Shown piece after piece: positions 11,301 to 23,149 of a stretch of DNA of 64,000 bases. Position numbers and translations under genes: made by a program. The DNA is from Marchantia polymorpha subsp. ruderalis (Eukaryota; Streptophyta; Marchantiopsida; Marchantiales; Marchantiaceae): the NCBI GenBank assembly GCA_037833965.1, contig AP031351.1, forward strand, positions 3,608,501 through 3,672,500, read 5' to 3'. Under the pieces are notes generated by a model. It did not search any database and was not told where the DNA came from. It worked only from the letters and a program-made list of their open reading frames with translations. Position 1 is the stretch's first letter, and each line of letters opens with the position of its first letter.

Positions 11301-13315
11301 TTAAATCATTTTATAGCACGGTATGGGCTGTCACTTTGAAAGCAAACGCAACGAACTTCAAAACTTGCAAGAAATGATAATTCATGACATGTTGAACTAA
11401 ATAAACTTGAGTAGTGTTTTTTTGAAATAAGTACGGGAAGGTACTCCTAGTGTATTCTACCAAGTTAGCATCCCCATCAACAAGTAGTATAACAACTGCG
11501 GATATTTCAAATAATGCACAGTTGAAAATGGGATCTATTCAAGTCAATAGAAACACTCAAAAGCAACATTTTCATAAGTAAGTAATTCTTTGTTTCAAAA
11601 TTTTAACTCGCCATTGCAATGTACATTTGTGTTTTCTCTTGTAATACATGAGAAACAGATTAAACTCAAGCTTGTTCTAGAGTTTGTCATAAATAAAAGC
11701 TTTTATATATTTATTTCAGAATAAATATGATACAAGTATACAGAGGTCAACATTTTACTTCAAGTTTCTATCAGACCATAATCATCAACAGCGAACTGTG
11801 CCCACCCATAGCAATACCTATTCCCACCCGTGCTATTCAAGTTAGGGCAATTGTGTTAGATGTATTAGCCTCGTACACCACTTCTTGTTTGAATCAAACA
11901 AACAATGCCCATAGCATTACTTGTGTCCACCCATGGAAAAATAATGTCACCTCAAAACCCATGTGCATGGGTGAGGCAAGTGCACCCAATGTTGGGAGTA
12001 CACGCCTCTAGGACTTATAGTAAGCGCGTTCCGCTTAGAAAATCTAGCATATAACAACAAGATGCTGCCCATGCACTGAAAACTCTGTAACGAATGTGAT
12101 ATTGATTATCCCATCCAAGTCCATGTCTTACCCACATGAGCTTTGTCTAACTAGGGTCAATACCAAACTCCAACATTCAGTACCAATACGTTTAATAGTG
12201 ATTTAGCTCACCTCAAAATAGTCTAAAAACTTATAAATTCAGTTTATGAGAATGAATGTAATAAGAATATGGTCCATTCGTGTAACCGAAGGGTTACTTG
12301 CGGTTAATTGATTTACCGTAACTAGAGTCGCTAGCTGGTAGTGTTATTCTGGTAATAATAAGCATGAATGTACATATTCTAGATGTCGCCAATTGTGTGA
12401 AATTCAATAGAAAACTTGAGTTAGATTTTTAACTCCAGCAATTTCTCAGACAGATATGAGCAATTATATCAATAAAGAAGGAATTTAATTGATATTTTTT
12501 CTTTGCTGTAAAAATTAATCGTCACATGTATAAGCTAGCCCAGAAGACTTAGCTATTGTATACTTTGTATTATTTTCAATATCCCAGTCGGAAATTCTAA
12601 ACATTAGCGGCGCGATTTTAATTCCACCTCGCAGAAGCTGCACTCGATGGACTCAAGATAGCATGAGCTAGCGATTCAAGGTCAAGCTATGGTAGTACAT
12701 GAAAGTACACAGAATAAATTGGCTCACATGCACGGGAACTGACATGATTGGATTTATAACAAGCACACGGTTCTCCTCACAGCATCATCTGATTTGCTGC
12801 TTTACTTCTGATTCTTCCGTAGCATTGATGTCTACGTGACAACGTTTGCAACGGGACTTGGAAGGAGAAAACTTGTCACAAGTATCAACATTGGGCTTGC
12901 AAGCAAAAACATCAGATAAGGGACAAGTAATGTAGAAAAAAACTTTATAGATCCAACAAGTCGTACAGTGATGAATGCAAAGGGGTGGGATTTTATAAAT
13001 AACATCAATTCAAGGGTATCTTTTGGGAAAATGAGTCTTCCCAAGCATCGAAAACCGCGGGCATTATATAACTTGGAACTGATGGTCTAGAAGTCGTGCA
13101 ACCCAAACAGGTTTTGTCCAGATCCTAGTCATGAGCAAGAAAATTTGAGCCTGTGATGTGAATACTCGAGGAGGTGACACGCTCTATCTCTCTTGGGAGT
13201 TGACCCAAAATCTAGGCCACATTCTATACAAATGATGTGCAAGAGGAGATTCTTTCTGATAGAATTGTGCGAGGGGATGCTTCATGCGTGGGTATTTGAA
13301 CCAACATTGGGTTCT
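11301..13315. other. No gene recognised
   Basis: Mixed-composition sequence. Around 11795-12080 there are several GCCCAC/GCCCAT motifs in both orientations, and near 12280 a small inverted repeat (GTAACC-GAA-GGGTTAC). These may mark another decayed insertion. Open frames are short and unlike any family I know. Confidence 0.4.
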
Positions 13316-13344
13316 CAGAGCTTGTGTTGACAACACAAGCTCTG
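13316..13344. repeat. Near-perfect palindrome, 14-bp arms
   Basis: CAGAGCTTGTGTTG is followed by a single A and then its exact reverse complement, giving a 29-bp hairpin-forming sequence. It is isolated, with no gene nearby. It could be a transposon end or a relic of an inverted insertion. Confidence 0.6.
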
Positions 13345-16300
13345 CGTCATAAAAGCATCAAAGTCCGAATGATTGCATTATTGTTACATGAGCCCGATGT
13401 CCAAAGAATACTTGAAACAAGCCTTGATCAAATTAGAAGGATTTAGATTTCTCTCCTGATAGATATTGACACGTTGACCATTCTCCATGACTGTAATTTA
13501 AATTGCAATTTTATGATGCTCAAGAAATTCCAGTTTAAATGAGGTATCATGGACGTCCTATGTTCGAGGGACATACAAAGCATTTCTAATATTGATATAC
13601 AATACAGTGGAGTCAAATTTCTTGCTTTCCTTCCACCCAGTTCACCTCACATGAACATATTGAACTTTTAATACCTTCTTCAGAGTCAATCATGGATTAG
13701 GAAATATACAAATCGAAAGACTATATATTTCCTATCATCCGAGAATGCAGTCCAACAAGAGTGGATTATAAGGAGAATTTTCAGGTTTTTTTGCACCAAG
13801 TTTCTAACACAGCTCGAAGCTATGCAGTTCCATTTCTGGGCATGGTCACTAATTCATTTTGTTTCACAACAATGATTCTCAATTCTTTTTCTCTTACTTT
13901 ATTGTGTTCCCGTTGTTGTAGCTTTTTCTGAAAAGAGCATCATTAGCAGTTTGTAGTCTATCTATACGATCAGATTACACAACGAATTACATGCCCAACG
14001 AAAAAAATCCTCCATTGGGAACAGTCCAGACATGCTGAAGATGTTTAAGGCTTAGGGTGATGCATTAAGTTGATCGTATTCATGTGTATGATTTTTCAGT
14101 ATAATTATTTTGAAAGTCCTTGTCATTTATAGAATGTAGTCATGGCCTCAGATTTCACTTTTGCACAGTGTTGATTTTGGGGAATAATCTACAAGAAAAT
14201 ATTTTAACGAACTTTGGATGTGTATCTCATCCAAATGTATTCAAATCAATTTCTGCATTTGTTGCCAAATTTCATTTGACTTAAGTTCCATCCACGATAT
14301 AATGTCTTGTGGCTGCGGGTCATGTATTCCCAAGACCTTAAATTCTTGATGCTTCACGTCTCCTTGACAATGTAGAGGTATATTCGACATTTTTCTTGAA
14401 GACTTGTCGCCATCGTCAGTAGCGACTAACCTCAACTCTTGTTTCTTGTGTCAATTCCCGTATGACGGCAAATGTACCGTAAATACAATTTCTATAGGTC
14501 ATCCTCATTCTCGCGGTAAGTAGCAGCTTCTCTTCTCAATTGAATTAATTTAACATGTCCCGATGAATAGCTTGAAAATCTGTTGTCGTATTATTTCATA
14601 CACAGCACGGCACCTTTATCTATTGTCTTGGTGTATGCAATTTATGTGTGGAAGATACACTCACCGGATGTACATGTTCATATTGTTCATGTGAGGTAAG
14701 AGTCAAGAATGAATATGAGACTTAATCATGAGGAATAAGATGGCCCGGAAGGCCTACGTGTCTCCAGACTTTGACAAGGCAAGGACAGAATTGCGAAATA
14801 CTCCGATGGAGAGAAAGGTTCCTCCTTCACACATTCAAGGGAGTCCCGATCTAGCTCAGTTGAGGATTTCTTTGATAAAATCTCCAAGATAAGATTGACT
14901 ACTGGTTGAGAACTTCCACACATACAAACTAGCGGTAGTGAACCTGATTGCATGAGTTTATATCAACAGTAACTCCGGCCACTCTTGAGCAGAAAGCAAC
15001 ATGTTCACCACTACATACATTCAGACGTCTGAGTGTACGTAGTGTAGCCTTAAGATGGAATCTCATGCCGGCTGAGCAGACTTCTGCCGTAGTAGGCACT
15101 ACTTGACATTTAGAACCGTTCGCTCTACAATTTCCGAACACTCAGCAGTGACTTGGCATAAAAGAACGCTGCCCTTCTCCAACGTTCACTTTCTGTTCCA
15201 GTCGCTTGTGCATCGACTACGCGTGTAAATAAGAAAGATGTTTCTTCTCAGAGCTCTAAGTAGCTTTCAATCTCGTTGTGCAACACTTGCACATTTGAGC
15301 ACCCTAAGTTAACCCTGCTGCACACGGGAAGTGATCACTTGAAGAACTTCTGTCGAAGTTTTGTAAATTACAGTAGGCTGTGTAAGATTTCAGAAGTTTT
15401 AATCTTGGATATTACAACCACAGGTCGATTATCGTCTTGGCCACCTTTCCCCCACTCTCCTCAACTAATGAGAGTTAGAAGTAAACGATCCACGTGTGCT
15501 GCGTTTGACAGGGGTCCCATCAGATAATTTTCTGTCTTTGCTAAATAACTTTCTGATATTCTGGAATAAGACTCAATGGTGGGTTTGTCTTCGTTACGTC
15601 AGCATTGTGCTTAGCCTACTCCATTATACTACATGCAGCTTCAAGTCGTTTCGTCAAATCTGGCTTTCGTGCGAAAGTATCGTTGATATGTTTATTCCCT
15701 AAAACTTCCGGGACTCCTTGATACACTAGGATAAACTAAGATGACCTAGAAACGTAGGGAGAACGAATGAGTTCATTTCAGATAAGGCGTCAGAATACCA
15801 ATGCTTCCGGAAATTTGGGTTTGACTCGATTAGCTCGACATTCGCATACTCGAAATGATCCGTGCTTTTGCTTCCACATTTTAGACTAGGTTCCGCTAAT
15901 TTTCAGAAGGCAACTCCATCGACAAGGGCGCTTACTTACTTCTTGTCATGGAAAGGAACCTCATGAAGGTCGAACTACGCCTTTGAACACAGCAGACGCC
16001 GAACCGAAGATAGATTAATGCTAGGACCATATAGGTGGTAAGGGAGCACCTCCTCCCTTCATCATCCTCAACTTAACTATTCACTGGCTTGACATGGTAT
16101 TGCAGATGAGTTTATCGCCAAGATGATAACTGGGTGGAGTTGATTTACCCGTGCATACCTGGTTTTGGGTTGCAGCCGGGTTGACGCTGTTAGAGTTGTA
16201 TGTCGTTCGCAGAATAAGGAGTGCCCATCATAATCCTCCACCATTTGAAACATTGTGCATTGTCTTACAAGCAATTGCACACTTCACATGCAAGTACTTA

Positions 16301-16860
16301 TACGGAGCATAGTTCCACCAGGATTGTAGCAGTGCGCCAAGTGCCAAATCTTAGGATAGAAAGTGCATATCACTCACAAACGTAGGCTATGAACAAGAAA
16401 TCCAACATATCCAAAGAACGAGAATATACTTGATCTACCTCTAACGAAGTAGCCAAAGTATGATGTGCAAGTACCTTGACTCCTGAGGGACAAGACTCAC
16501 TCCCTGCTTTTTCACCAGATCATTCATTTCACTTTCATAATGACAGAGGGAAGGGAATCCATTACCAAAAGAAAAACAAAAAACCAAAAAAATAACTTAA
16601 ATGCATACGCTGGCCATACCCAGAGGAAGTCCTTTACCTGTACAAACGCATCGTTCATACATCTGAAAGTGAATGACATTTTTACCAAAATAAAACTAGC
16701 GATGTCCTTGAGGTAGATATAGATCCGCTCATGACGAAAGTGCCAGCAGCAATCAATGAACAAACCTGAAATCCAAGGGCATTTCCGAGGGCTATCCCGG
16801 GCGCGACAGCATAGTGGACGTCCAATCTCTGGTTCGGGCCTTCGAATAGGTTCTCTAACT
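13345..16860. other. No gene recognised; 3' flank of U1-70K at right end
   Basis: Two adjacent minus-strand open frames (14929-15141 and 14726-14953) encode short peptides without recognised domains; they could be exons of an unknown transcript, but nothing supports this strongly. The final 300 bp or so (16540-16860) probably carries the 3' UTR of the U1-70K gene. No RNA gene was recognised. Confidence 0.4.
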
Positions 16861-19800
16861 TCAGACTAAAGAGCAGCGGACTCTTGCTAAGAGCAAAAAT
16901 AAAAGCCTTCTAAGGCGTTCTAAGATATACACTACCACCTGTGCCAAGTGACCAGCTCCTTTCTCCATGAGGGATGAAATACTCACCACGTCAACTCCAC
17001 AACAAACCTGGCCGGATACTCACCTATCTCTGCAATTCCAGGGCCCACGACACCGGAAAGCTTACCCTCCAAATACCTTCTTTGATGAAGAAAAGTAAGC
17101 ACTACTACTAACATCACAAGCCCAATGACAGTTCAGCTAAAAACGACCACACTAACCTCATTTCGGAATCAAAAATTCCGTAATCCAAGTAGCTGGATAA
17201 TATATCAGTTCAACAATATGCTGCCATGAAAATTCCTGAAAGACCGCCAACTCAGCGAAGTGATAAAGAAAACATAGTTTCGACTAGCTCAAGCAACATA
17301 AGTCATGCGAACTAGGACGCAGTGTGCTGGAAAAGCATTTACAACTTACCTCTCTCTGTCCCTCTCTCGAGAATGAGAACGCTCAATACGGTCTCTGTCA
17401 CGATCCCCACGATCTCTTTCGCGTTCTCTGTCATGGTATCGATCTCTCTCCCGTTCACGACCTCCTCGGTCCCTATCACGCTCTCGATCGCGGCCTCCCC
17501 TATCACCACGATCTCTTCCCCTGTCAACATGTCGATCATAATCTCTGTCTCGATCACGCTCACGATCGCCCCCTCCCCTCTCTTTCTCCCTGTCTCCACG
17601 TTCCCTGTCTCTGTCCCTATCACGGTCATGGTCACGATCGCGCTTCTCCGGCTCTCTGCAATCACCACAGCCCAGATGAAGAGTTGAGATTGAAAACTAG
17701 AACAAAAGACATGGGGAAGAACGAACGGACTCACCCGTCTTGTTGGGGGACACGCTTACTGGACCAGATACCGAATGCTTTTGCTGTAGAAAGGAATGAG
17801 GTGGTTTAATCTCGCACCTTTCTTCATGAACTCGTTCAGGCTCTCGCGGCTTCGGCTCTTCAGATCTTCCCGCGGGAGCCGCTGTGATAACTTGTGGTTC
17901 ACTGGATCAGACAAGAGACAACGTGTCAGATATATTGCAACTCCCGTCCTTCAATCAAAGGACTAGCATACAAGGCAATCAACGCCTCTAGTACGCACGT
18001 ACCGTCCGGAAAATTTCTGATTCACTTCGTCACCTCCAACACGCGTTGATCCTAGACCTCCACCGAGTCTGCGAGGTCTCCAGTTCGGAACAGTTCGACC
18101 TCGTTCAACATCAACAAGAACACGTCGATTGTCGATCTTCCGACCATCTGCTTGCTTATAGGCAGCTGAAGAACATCAATGTAGATATCACTTAAATCAG
18201 GATTCAAAGACCTCAGTCGCCTTGTATGACAACGTGTAAATGCTACCGACCACGTGATTACACTTCTTGCGGTTTGATAAGAGCACAACATGACCATCGA
18301 CCTGAGCATCGAGCATTTAGTAGAATGCAATGACTGGAAAGAGAGGAAGTGACCGTAATGCTGTAACAAAACTAGTGGGGACATTCATAGCCGTGGAAAG
18401 GCATCAAGTCAGATTTAGGTCTCCGGCACTTCCACAAACGTGTCCGTTTCCGATCGTACGTACTCTTCATATCGCGGGTGTGTTGATACTCAATGAAAGC
18501 GTAACCGCGAGGCTTCCCGCTAAGCTTGTCGTTGACTAGACGAACCTGAGATCAATATGTGCAAACTCAGATCAGGTAAGAGGCTAAAGGCTTTTGGCCA
18601 AAGACAAACATTGCCTTAGCCAATATTGACTTATCAGACACCAAAACCCTCACCACACGTCAGTTACAATTGGTGGCATCCAAAATGAACACATCACGAA
18701 CGCATAGCTTGCTTTACGTTAAGGCATCTTCGCTAAAGAAGCACGGCAGACAGGGGCACTGAGCCTCGCTGACCGTGCTCACCTTCGAGACGTACGACTG
18801 CACCACGCAAGCTCAATAGCAGATCGCAGCGCCCTTATAGCGATGATGCTGGCAGACAATCCCCAGGCAGATTGCCGACTTACCCATGATTAACGTACTT
18901 CTCCCCCTTACCAAGGATAATTAAGCAAGAAACTATAAGGAAAGCTATGATCCAAATTGCATCAGTTACTCCTTTAATTAGTTCTTTGCTTACAACATAC
19001 CGCTAAGCCAACAACTACGATGGCAACACACCAATACTCGACTACATTACTCGACTCAGACAAGGGCGATTGTCCACCTGTAGCAAAACTCCTTAGACTT
19101 CCAGTCAAGATTTCGGACAAGCTCAAAAGTTGATCCAAGATTATGCTCGTAACAAGCTGAAGGTAATATTTTAAATATAAAAAACCGTGAAAATCAAAAG
19201 AATCGGACTCTACACTGTGCAAAAGTAGGTAGGCTTGAACTGGACATAAAAAATCTCCAAGAGAGAGGATTCATCACTGCAAATGAAAAGCCGAGGATAG
19301 TAAACTTGCCAGTAACAAACCTATGAAAGCAGTAACGTTGTAATACAGAGCTCACACAACTATCTGAAGATAAACCACAGCAGTATTCAGCCTACACATC
19401 AGTGCATATGAACCTTTGGCAGCCTTTTTGCTTTGGCACTCGCCACGAGTGCGAAACAATTACTTCTTACCGAGAGCAGTAATGAGTCATAAACACCTTG
19501 AAAACCAACCAATCGACCTACCCGTTTTATTGGACCATAAGCCTCAAACTCTCTCTTGATTTTGTGCTCCGTCGTCTCGTAACTCTGCATAATGTGTAAG
19601 TGGAGCTCAGCGTAGATCGAACACAGTGAAACGCACAAAATACGTACCGCCCACAACCAGAAGGATAATCCGCGGATCGTGCAAGCTTAACAACATAAGC
19701 CAACGAGCGTCAGTGTACAAAAAGACAAGTAAATCCTGCTAGTCAGAACAAACACTCTGAAACTTCCTAAGCAGGTTTGAGATACTTACAACTCGCGCTA

Positions 19801-21067
19801 CGAATAAAGTCTTATAAGGATCACCTTCAACATTGACATCATTTTGCGGATCATCTGCAATTCGACAGAAAAGGTCAACATAATTTAGCCTCTTTACCCA
19901 ACAAAGATAATTAGAGCATATACAGTATAAGACTTAAGAAAGGACCTCTTCCACTAATGTAACAGACAGAAACTGCTGTCTCTACCCAAACTACGGTAGT
20001 TGGACAATTTAGATCATATTCTTACATTTCTCCAGTTCCGAAGCAGCCTTTTCAGCTCCTTTCTCCAGTCTTAAGAGATGAATCCTCGCTCTACGTTGGG
20101 CCTGTGAACACAAAGCCCCGTGTCAAAATTTTGTTCCATGATGGGCGGGACGAGAGCGTAAAATTAGTAACCACGCACATAGACTATAAACACGCACGTA
20201 CACACCAGAGTCAATTCCAGTTCAGACTGATGATCGGGCACTTACCGGTGTTTCTCCTTTAGTAACAGGAGGTGCATACTCGGGCTCCCCAGGCTCTGCA
20301 AACTGGCTGACGAATTGCCCAATCCCTGAAGGTCTCAACCAGAAGATCGAGAATAAAGGACAGTTATAATCTTCTAAAGAACAGTGAACACCAAGCGTGT
20401 GTACATATCCTAACCCCCATCTTCATGAGATAATTTCTAAAGGACAGAATAGTTGAAATCTCGCAATGTACATGCGATCAGATCGCTGAAGAATTTGGAA
20501 ACAGTTAAAATAGGACCCACTTCCCACCTGCATAAGGAGGGCATTTCCGCTTTTCTGGAGGTGGTTTGTACTCGAGGGGTGGGCGGGGTTCGAAAAGTTT
20601 CAAAAGGTTTGCAGTTAAACCTGTGGGATGGCTCTGCCCAATCTGCAGCCGGTTAAATATCAAAGATCGGTCAATATCGAGGTTAAATCACATTGACAAT
20701 TAAAACGACAAATGAAAAGTTTCAACCCAAAGCCGAGGGCAATGCTGCCGAATTCGAGGCTCTAAGCTGGCTACATTCACTATCAGGACGGCACAAGATA
20801 CACGTACATGTGAGGCGACCAGATAAAATTACCAGAAACAGAGTTCATAGGACATGCATTCTCTGTGTGCAACCTAACAAAACTAGCCATTACAATTCTC
20901 CGAGTTAAGCAAGGTCAAAGAATGCTCTCAGAGCGTTCTCAGCAACAAACACTTGGTCGAGGACAAACCAGCTTCAGTTGCTGCACGGTCGCACGATTCT
21001 GCGCCTTCGTACGCCCAGGCGGACCTGCTCCATCTTTCCGCATGTACACATCGCCATAATCCCCCAT
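16861..21067 (-). CDS. U1-70K: U1 small nuclear ribonucleoprotein 70 kDa (U1-70K)
   Basis: U1-70K binds stem-loop I of U1 snRNA and helps define 5' splice sites. I resolve 13 exons: 20969-21067, 20528-20642, 20246-20325, 20026-20101, 19790-19854, 19522-19584, 18464-18545, 18003-18165, 17735-17901, 17350-17653, 17157-17192, 17024-17079 and 16861-16886. All phases join, giving about 443 aa (Arabidopsis about 427). The N-terminus starts [30 protein letters not shown] and [18 protein letters not shown] are family signatures. The RRM spans about 137-215, with RNP2 LFVARV and RNP1 RGYAFIEY (179-186), then [16 protein letters not shown]. Exon 10 encodes a long Arg/Asp/Glu tract of RD/RE repeats. Exons 1-10 are secure; the last three are short and less certain. 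The exon 10 acceptor (GAG|AG) was chosen to keep the RD frame. Confidence 0.92.
18546..19521 (-). promoter_or_regulatory. U1-70K: Oversized intron 6 of U1-70K, candidate retained regulatory intron
   Basis: At 976 bp this is by far the longest intron of the gene (the others are 77-326 bp). It splits the RRM between [12 protein letters not shown] and VRLVNDK. If retained, translation continues 41 codons past the exon and stops at TGA 19399-19401, removing RNP1 and the whole Arg-rich tail. In Arabidopsis an alternatively retained intron 6 of about 0.9 kb in the U1-70K gene is established. Matching ordinal position and size suggest the same switch here; this is inference. Confidence 0.5.
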
Positions 21068-21700
21068 TGCGACCAAAGCTTGTGAATCGACGAAAGACGG
21101 GCAGAAAAGATTTGTCAGGCTGCTCAGCTCTTACTACCTGTAACCTTCGCACATGTTCGCCGCGTTTCAATGCAGGAAATCCTCCAGTCTTCGTAGAGGG
21201 CAATTCAACTTTACTCCAACCCCACTTAAAATTAAAGCTCTCACTTATTTCTCGTGATCACTATCCAGACGAACCAATCAAGAGCAAGGTCACAACAATC
21301 GCGCAGGAGAAGGGCAATCACAGTTGAGAAAACCAAAATGTCGTCCGAAAGCAAACTCTTGTTCTTCCAGACAAACACGAAATACTGAAATTCGACTTCC
21401 CACATTCCAAAAAAAAGAATTTCGATTGTCGACCGCGATTACACGCATTCTTAAAATGTACCTCTTCCGTGTGCTCGGTGTTCCCTTCGCTCTTCCCGCG
21501 CCCTCCTGCGAGGGATTTAGGGTTCTTCCCTTCTGTCAACTACAACAGGCTGTAAAAGGGTCGCCCGAGCTCGAGCCCTATGACACGATAAAGCGGAAGA
21601 TAATACGCTCACTGTCCGCGCATTGGCGCCGGCCATACTCGATGATGTATTTTCGTACCGCGCATTTCCCTTTCTCCAATATTTAAGTTTCCTCGGGCCA
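21068..21700 (-). promoter_or_regulatory. 5' leader and promoter region of U1-70K
   Basis: The region upstream of the start codon includes, on the minus strand, AACCCTAAATCC (21513-21524). This resembles the telo-box found in leaders and promoters of plant translation and RNA-processing genes. It is followed by a GC-richer block with an AATATTTAAG-like stretch near 21680 that could lie in the core promoter. Exact transcription start not determined. Confidence 0.3.
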
Positions 21701-22160
21701 CGCTTTTTCAGCTGGTTTCTATAAACTATTGTCCCCTTGACGAACGACGTGGTATCATCCAGAAAAGTCAAATAATGACGGTTTGATGAATGAAAACGGT
21801 GGAGTTGTGGAGCAATGAAAAGTCTGGGATTTCTTTAGTTTGGTATTTTTCGAAGCTACGAACACATAATTCCACGTGATTTTACACTGTTGTGCAATAG
21901 CCTGTTTTGAGAGAGAATTATTATTATTCTTATGTTCTTAGGTAACAGACTTTGGCAAGACTTATTTCATTGATATGTATACAAGTCTTTGAATCTTATA
22001 TTCAAAATCATTCATGTCAGTCGGTACTTTCATAGATCCTAATATACAAAGTCTGGATGGATTGGTTCATATCCAGGCCTGCTTAATGAGATCGTATACC
22101 GCGAGAACTACATTACGTAAACTAGACTACTCGGGAGCGACTATTTATCCTAGTCTTCAC

Positions 22161-23143
22161 TTGTACGTGGGATTTACGTGGTTGGTTATTTGATAGTAAT
22201 GGGAGGTAGTCTATAGCTTCTAAACGTGAAAATGATTTCCCCTTGGGTATAAAACATACTACCCTTCACTTAAAGCATGGGAGTTGCATGGTTTGTTATT
22301 GAAAGGGATGGGAGATGGGAGATAGTCAGCCGTTTATAGTTTTTGGCGCCTGAATTAGCTAAAATAATTCTGGTGATCCCCTAGGGCACCATGGCCATAC
22401 CCCCATTAGATTGCTCTCGTCCCTATTTCAATGTCAAAAAACAATAGCAGCTCTGCCTACATCAAGACCAATGATGCTAAATGTCATATCTAGAATTCTC
22501 AATGCTTGTAGACAGAGCTTTCGCTTGCAGCATCGATACTCGGCGACACGAATAGATGTTCATTGCCGACGTAGCATAAAAGTATTCTTTGGTTTTACCG
22601 CAATGAGCATGTGTTGCTAGAGAGCATTGATGGCTGTAATCAAAAGACATTTTTTGACAATGTTTGGACCTTACTAAGTACTCACTTTCCAAGCTTGTTC
22701 GAGTTTTGCGATGATATTGCAACTATATTTTCTAGCACGAATATAGTGGAGTTTGACTTGTCAGGTTTGGGGTGAGAGAAAGTTGATCATATCAAGAATC
22801 TTTCATACTTTGCACTTGAAGGTGTGCTTGCAGGAGAAGCAGTATATGCAAATTGAGTCAGTTGCAGATTGTGATAATTGAGGAGCAATCTCGCATCTTG
22901 ATTACTGATCAATCAATTGATCGGTATTACACATCTTGTTGTACGAAAAAAATTTCCAATTCTTGTTTTTTGGCCTTCAATCTCGACTAAATGTGTCTAT
23001 AGTTTAAATTAAATCTGAAACAGTGCCTATATTATTTTAATTTAGGTAATTCATGCGATTGTCTATTATAAGGAGGCTTGGAGATAGTCTATAATTCATA
23101 AGCTTTCAAATGACTTATCTTTGAGTATGAAGCATGCTGATGA
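22161..23143. repeat. Three diverged copies of a ~100-bp direct repeat
   Basis: Copies at about 22161-22260, 22261-22345 and 23041-23143 share the order GGAG(A/G)TAGTCTATA, then a TTTC/AAATGA block, then (T/G)GGTAT(A/G)AA(A/G)CAT(A/G)CT. The first two are adjacent; the third is displaced by about 700 bp. No coding potential is seen. The family is unknown, possibly remnants of a repeat array or an element's subterminal repeats. Confidence 0.45.
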
Positions 23144-23149
23144 AGTTAT

